Below, in pieces: positions 4,612-7,600 of a stretch of 7,600 bases of DNA. Origin of the DNA: an archaeon. GTDB lineage: Archaea; Asgardarchaeota; Hermodarchaeia; Hermodarchaeales; Hermodarchaeaceae. Location: contig JABXGV010000036.1 in the NCBI GenBank assembly GCA_016550485.1, forward strand, positions 1 through 7,600. Reading direction: 5' to 3'. The stretch's first letter is position 1. Every line of letters starts with the position of its first letter. The notes beneath the pieces are model-generated. The model saw only the letters and a list, made by a program, of their open reading frames with translations. It ran no database searches and was not told the DNA's origin. The position numbers and the translations under genes are program-made.

Positions 4612-7600
4612 AGTTACGACTCGATTGGAGAAACCTACGGAATTTCACCCTCGCCCTTACCGCAATTCTTCTGTTTGTGGCGAACATCCCCCAAGGCGCG
4701 TATTACCAAGGAGATAGCATCACCCAATCCTACATCGGAAGGGTGACACACCAAACAGACGACATGAATACCTTCCTAGCCCAGCTAGGCATAGGATATG
4801 GACGGCTATGCGCTCGCTCCGACTTCACCGGAGACATGACGAATTGGCGCACAGTAATGCAGAAAACCACCTTTGAACGCGAGTACGTCAAGTACACGGA
4901 CTGGGACGAACCGGTCTTCACAGACGCGATGGGCAACCCCCACAATGACCGAAGAGGCGGGTTAGAGATCACCCAAGTCATTAACACGACAGTCGGGTAC
5001 ATCACCTACGATGACATCATCATCTGGGCGAATCCCTACTTCGACTTTGAACTCACCAGCGGCTACCGGAAAGAGCATGTCTACAGTTTCCGCTACCGCC
5101 TCACCCTATACTTCGGATACAAAGCGGACAACTTCAAGGTGGGCAGCACAGGCCTCGATGGGTACGCCCAGTATGTGCTCAAGCTCCTTCGCAGTGAGTT
5201 CTCCAATCCATACCGCCAAGAAGTGAGCCGAACCCTCCTTCGCACCTTTAACACCTTCTTCTATTTCCACCCCACCGAAACCCTATACAAGGTCTACGCC
5301 CGCGATGGAGAGCTCTATGTTAGGGGCGCCAATAGGGACAGAACTCTCACCACAGGCTTCTTTCAAGGCGAACCAAACCTTTACGTTACAAAGCCGCGTG
5401 GCGAACTTGTACGCTGGATGAGCAGATATGGAATGGCTCAGGTCGACGAGGAGACCTGGACCGCCTTCCTTGCACGGATCTGTGAGGAATCCGGATGCTC
5501 TGTGCCCAATCCCGACGAGATGATTGCTGTCGTGAATAGCCCCGGACAAGAGGGAGTATACGAGATGCTCCGGGGCGCAACGCAGGGCCTCAACAACTAC
5601 GGGTACATTGACCGCTACACACACGAAACCTTCCGCGCCCTCTTTGGTAACCTAGATGGACTGAACGATGACTGGCTCCCATCCTACTATGTTGGTGATG
5701 CCAACGAGTCAACCTGCAACGAAAACATGCCGCTGCTCTGGAATTACCATCTGCTCTGGGTGGGCTCCGACACCCACACTTATCGGGAGCCTTATGCGCC
5801 GCTGTCCCTCACGCGCTACGAGTCAGACCTCCTAGCTGAGTGGATTCGTGACGGGGGCACGATGATCCTCGGAGCCCAGGACAGCAACGCCCAGGAGACG
5901 TGGTTCCCCAGCTACAGCTACGGGCAAGTCTACCCGATTTCTGACTGGTTCGAATTCACCTACGGGAATGACTGGGTTGATCTCTACACCAACTCCAAGT
6001 ACTCTCGGGTGATGACCAGTCAAAGCTACATTGGAGATGGCATGAAATGGAGCTACGACGGGGTGGGCAGCACCGCCTCCTTCGGCGCAAGCCTAGACCT
6101 GCTTGATGAGCCCGTGAACGCCGCGTTCTACCCTAACTTCAAGTTCTACTATCGTAGCACCATTGAGGATGTGGTGGTACGATTCACCCTCGTATCGAGG
6201 GATGCCAGTTATGGTTCTGGTTGGCAAAACCTGATGGACGCTTTCATGCATCTGGAGTACACCCTACCCTCGACGGGAGGCGAGTGGAATTGCACTACAC
6301 TGAATATGATTGACATGGCTGAGGAGGTCACGACTCCTTGGGAGGTCCACCAGTTGACACGCCTCCAAATCGAATACACGGGCAGCACCATCGGAGGCGG
6401 AAAGTTCTTTGAGATTGACGAGATAAGCTGTACTACAGGAGCCGAGTCAGGACGAGAGATCTACTTCGACGCCTATGGACGGGGAGCCCCCTATGGCTTC
6501 GGTGACGACTTCGAGGTATGCCGATGGGCGGACCTAGCTGGCGTGGATGGCTACCGCCGCTGGGACGCCGCGATAGGCAACGGCACCGCCGCCTTCCACG
6601 TCTATGCTGCAGCTCCCCCTGGCGCACCCGAACTCCAGGGGCCCTTCCCTGAAAGCTATGCGAGTACGTGGTGGGAGATAGACCGTGGCGCCACGTGGAT
6701 TCAGTACTTGAACACTACCTTCCCACGCCAGAAGCGTTACGATTTCGGGCTGGACATGACCAACCTCGGCACTCCCGACGAACCTGTCTGGGTTCAAGAC
6801 CACGAACACCCACCCCAGTACGTGATAGAAACCACAGATCATAACCTATTACGCTTTACCGATGCCCAGAGCTTTCAGGACTACATGACAGCCAACGCCG
6901 CCCACGTCTGGGGTGTGGGCATCCAGACCACGCGGGCGACCACAGGCTTTGCCCTGAACCCAGCGGGAACCTACACCCTGGGGCAGGTCGTCTATGGCCC
7001 GCGGCTAGTGGATCGAACCCTCCCCAGCCTCGCCACCGCCCAGTACCACGTGATGCCACGCCTCCTCGCCAAGGTCGGCGACCAATGGTACACCCACAAC
7101 CTCGCCAAGGTGAACAAGGATCACTGGGACGCGACAGGCACTGACCCCCGCCGCTCTGTCACTGCCCACGCTGATACCGACGAGGGCTGGGTAGAACTCT
7201 CCTACACCACAAGCCAAGCTGCCATCCTGTCCAGCTCATGGAGTTACACCCTCAGTCTCCGCGTCTACGAGAGCGACCCCAACCCCCACCTGAAAGTGGA
7301 GATGGTCTGCCACAGCCACGCCCTCGCAGACTTTGGCTTCGCCTACGACATCACCTCCACCGGTTGGCGGCAGGACTACACCCTGGCCAGCATAGCAGTG
7401 GACGATCAGAATTATTCCCTTGATGTTGTACAGGACATCACCAACCCTCAGACCCTGCTCCGGTTGGCGAGCGCGAATGCGATGGGCTTCCTCTTCGACT
7501 TCGCCGACATGCGCAGCGCAGGCTTCTCCAACCCGCGCCTACGAATCATTGATGCAGCACTTCCCTTTGGCACTCTTCGAGTGGTCCAGGCGGGCATGAC
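4608..7600 (+). CDS. Large secreted or cell-surface protein, open at the right edge (997+ residues)
   Basis: An uninterrupted frame of 997 codons runs from ATG 4608 to the window end with no stop, so the C-terminus is missing. Residues 1-31 form a signal peptide: basic MKLRLDWRNLR, hydrophobic FTLALTAILLFVANI, then PQGA as a likely cleavage area. The remainder has no membrane helix and is rich in Tyr, Trp, Asp and Thr. It has extracellular N-glycosylation sequons at N126, N366, N561, N658, N702 and N935, as on archaeal surface proteins. Residues 374-427 (LLWVGSD..., LTRYESDLLAEWIRDGGTMI, LGAQDSN) resemble the beta-alpha-beta core of glutamine-amidotransferase-like folds found in secreted proteins, without a clear catalytic Cys-His-Glu triad. 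Residues about 515-610 look like a beta-sandwich, perhaps carbohydrate-binding. Third codon positions are strongly G/C. The gene is probably co-transcribed with the decayed gene before it. Role unknown; peptidase or glycan-binding functions are only possibilities. Confidence 0.93.
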   Translation, partial: MKLRLDWRNLRNFTLALTAILLFVANIPQGAYYQGDSITQSYIGRVTHQTDDMNTFLAQLGIGYGRLCARSDFTGDMTNWRTVMQKTTFEREYVKYTDWDEPVFTDAMGNPHNDRRGGLEITQVINTTVGYITYDDIIIWANPYFDFELTSGYRKEHVYSFRYRLTLYFGYKADNFKVGSTGLDGYAQYVLKLLRSEFSNPYRQEVSRTLLRTFNTFFYFHPTETLYKVYARDGELYVRGANRDRTLTTGFFQGEPNLYVTKPRGELVRWMSRYGMAQVDEETWTAFLARICEESGCSVPNPDEMIAVVNSPGQEGVYEMLRGATQGLNNYGYIDRYTHETFRALFGNLDGLNDDWLPSYYVGDANESTCNENMPLLWNYHLLWVGSDTHTYREPYAPLSLTRYESDLLAEWIRDGGTMILGAQDSNAQETWFPSYSYGQVYPISDWFEFTYGNDWVDLYTNSKYSRVMTSQSYIGDGMKWSYDGVGSTASFGASLDLLDEPVNAAFYPNFKFYYRSTIEDVVVRFTLVSRDASYGSGWQNLMDAFMHLEYTLPSTGGEWNCTTLNMIDMAEEVTTPWEVHQLTRLQIEYTGSTIGGGKFFEIDEISCTTGAESGREIYFDAYGRGAPYGFGDDFEVCRWADLAGVDGYRRWDAAIGNGTAAFHVYAAAPPGAPELQGPFPESYASTWWEIDRGATWIQYLNTTFPRQKRYDFGLDMTNLGTPDEPVWVQDHEHPPQYVIETTDHNLLRFTDAQSFQDYMTANAAHVWGVGIQTTRATTGFALNPAGTYTLGQVVYGPRLVDRTLPSLATAQYHVMPRLLAKVGDQWYTHNLAKVNKDHWDATGTDPRRSVTAHADTDEGWVELSYTTSQAAILSSSWSYTLSLRVYESDPNPHLKVEMVCHSHALADFGFAYDITSTGWRQDYTLASIAVDDQNYSLDVVQDITNPQTLLRLASANAMGFLFDFADMRSAGFSNPRLRIIDAALPFGTLRVVQAGM

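Noticed and set aside
4280..4687. Minus-strand open frame of 135 codons
   Set aside because: It overlaps the start of the large plus-strand gene and the protein-like plus-strand segments. Its translation has no recognisable domain and looks like an antisense shadow of GC-rich coding DNA.
6534..7217. Several minus-strand open frames of 60-100 codons within 4730-7217
   Set aside because: All lie opposite the continuous 997-codon frame, whose signal peptide, composition and third-position bias make it the real gene.
1..7600. tRNA, rRNA, CRISPR array, insertion sequence or inverted terminal repeats
   Set aside because: No cloverleaf, regularly spaced repeats, transposase motif or long terminal inverted repeats were found by reading. 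A covariance-model scan was not possible.

Overview
The window looks archaeal, probably from an uncultivated lineage known from metagenomes. This is inference. It rests on TATA-like boxes at archaeal spacing upstream of genes, weak or missing Shine-Dalgarno sites on most genes, several GTG starts, and a very large secreted protein rich in N-glycosylation sequons. No marker gene fixes the lineage.

Left block, 1-3692, minus strand, mostly AT-rich. In transcription order it holds a small winged-helix regulator (3414-3692), a five-helix membrane protein of 380 aa (2255-3397), and a second membrane protein (1115-2179). The second one reads as a single frame broken by one in-frame TGA at 1889-1891. 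Next come a 252-aa soluble protein with a HEPN-like WW...H...KH motif (292-1050) and, four bases later, an unrecognised protein running off the left edge (1-287). Spacing is tight enough for one or two operons. The two membrane proteins appear to be diverged paralogues with the same order of membrane helices and the same cytosolic helical domain. Together these genes form a compact, uncharacterised regulator, membrane-pair and HEPN-like cassette, the best candidate here for an undescribed system. Its function cannot be read from the sequence.

Middle, 3693-4607. A divergent, promoter-like AT-rich stretch (about 3720-3800) is followed by GC-rich DNA with no intact gene. From 4140 to 4611 there is what looks like a decayed plus-strand gene. 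Protein-like sequence runs through it, but only by changing frame several times and crossing a TGA. Its apparent end overlaps the next start codon as ATGA.

Right block, 4608-7600, plus strand, GC-rich. One open reading frame of at least 997 codons starts at ATG 4608 and continues past the right edge. It has a signal peptide, a segment resembling a glutamine-amidotransferase-like fold, beta-rich regions and six extracellular N-X-S/T sequons. It is most likely a large cell-surface or secreted protein.
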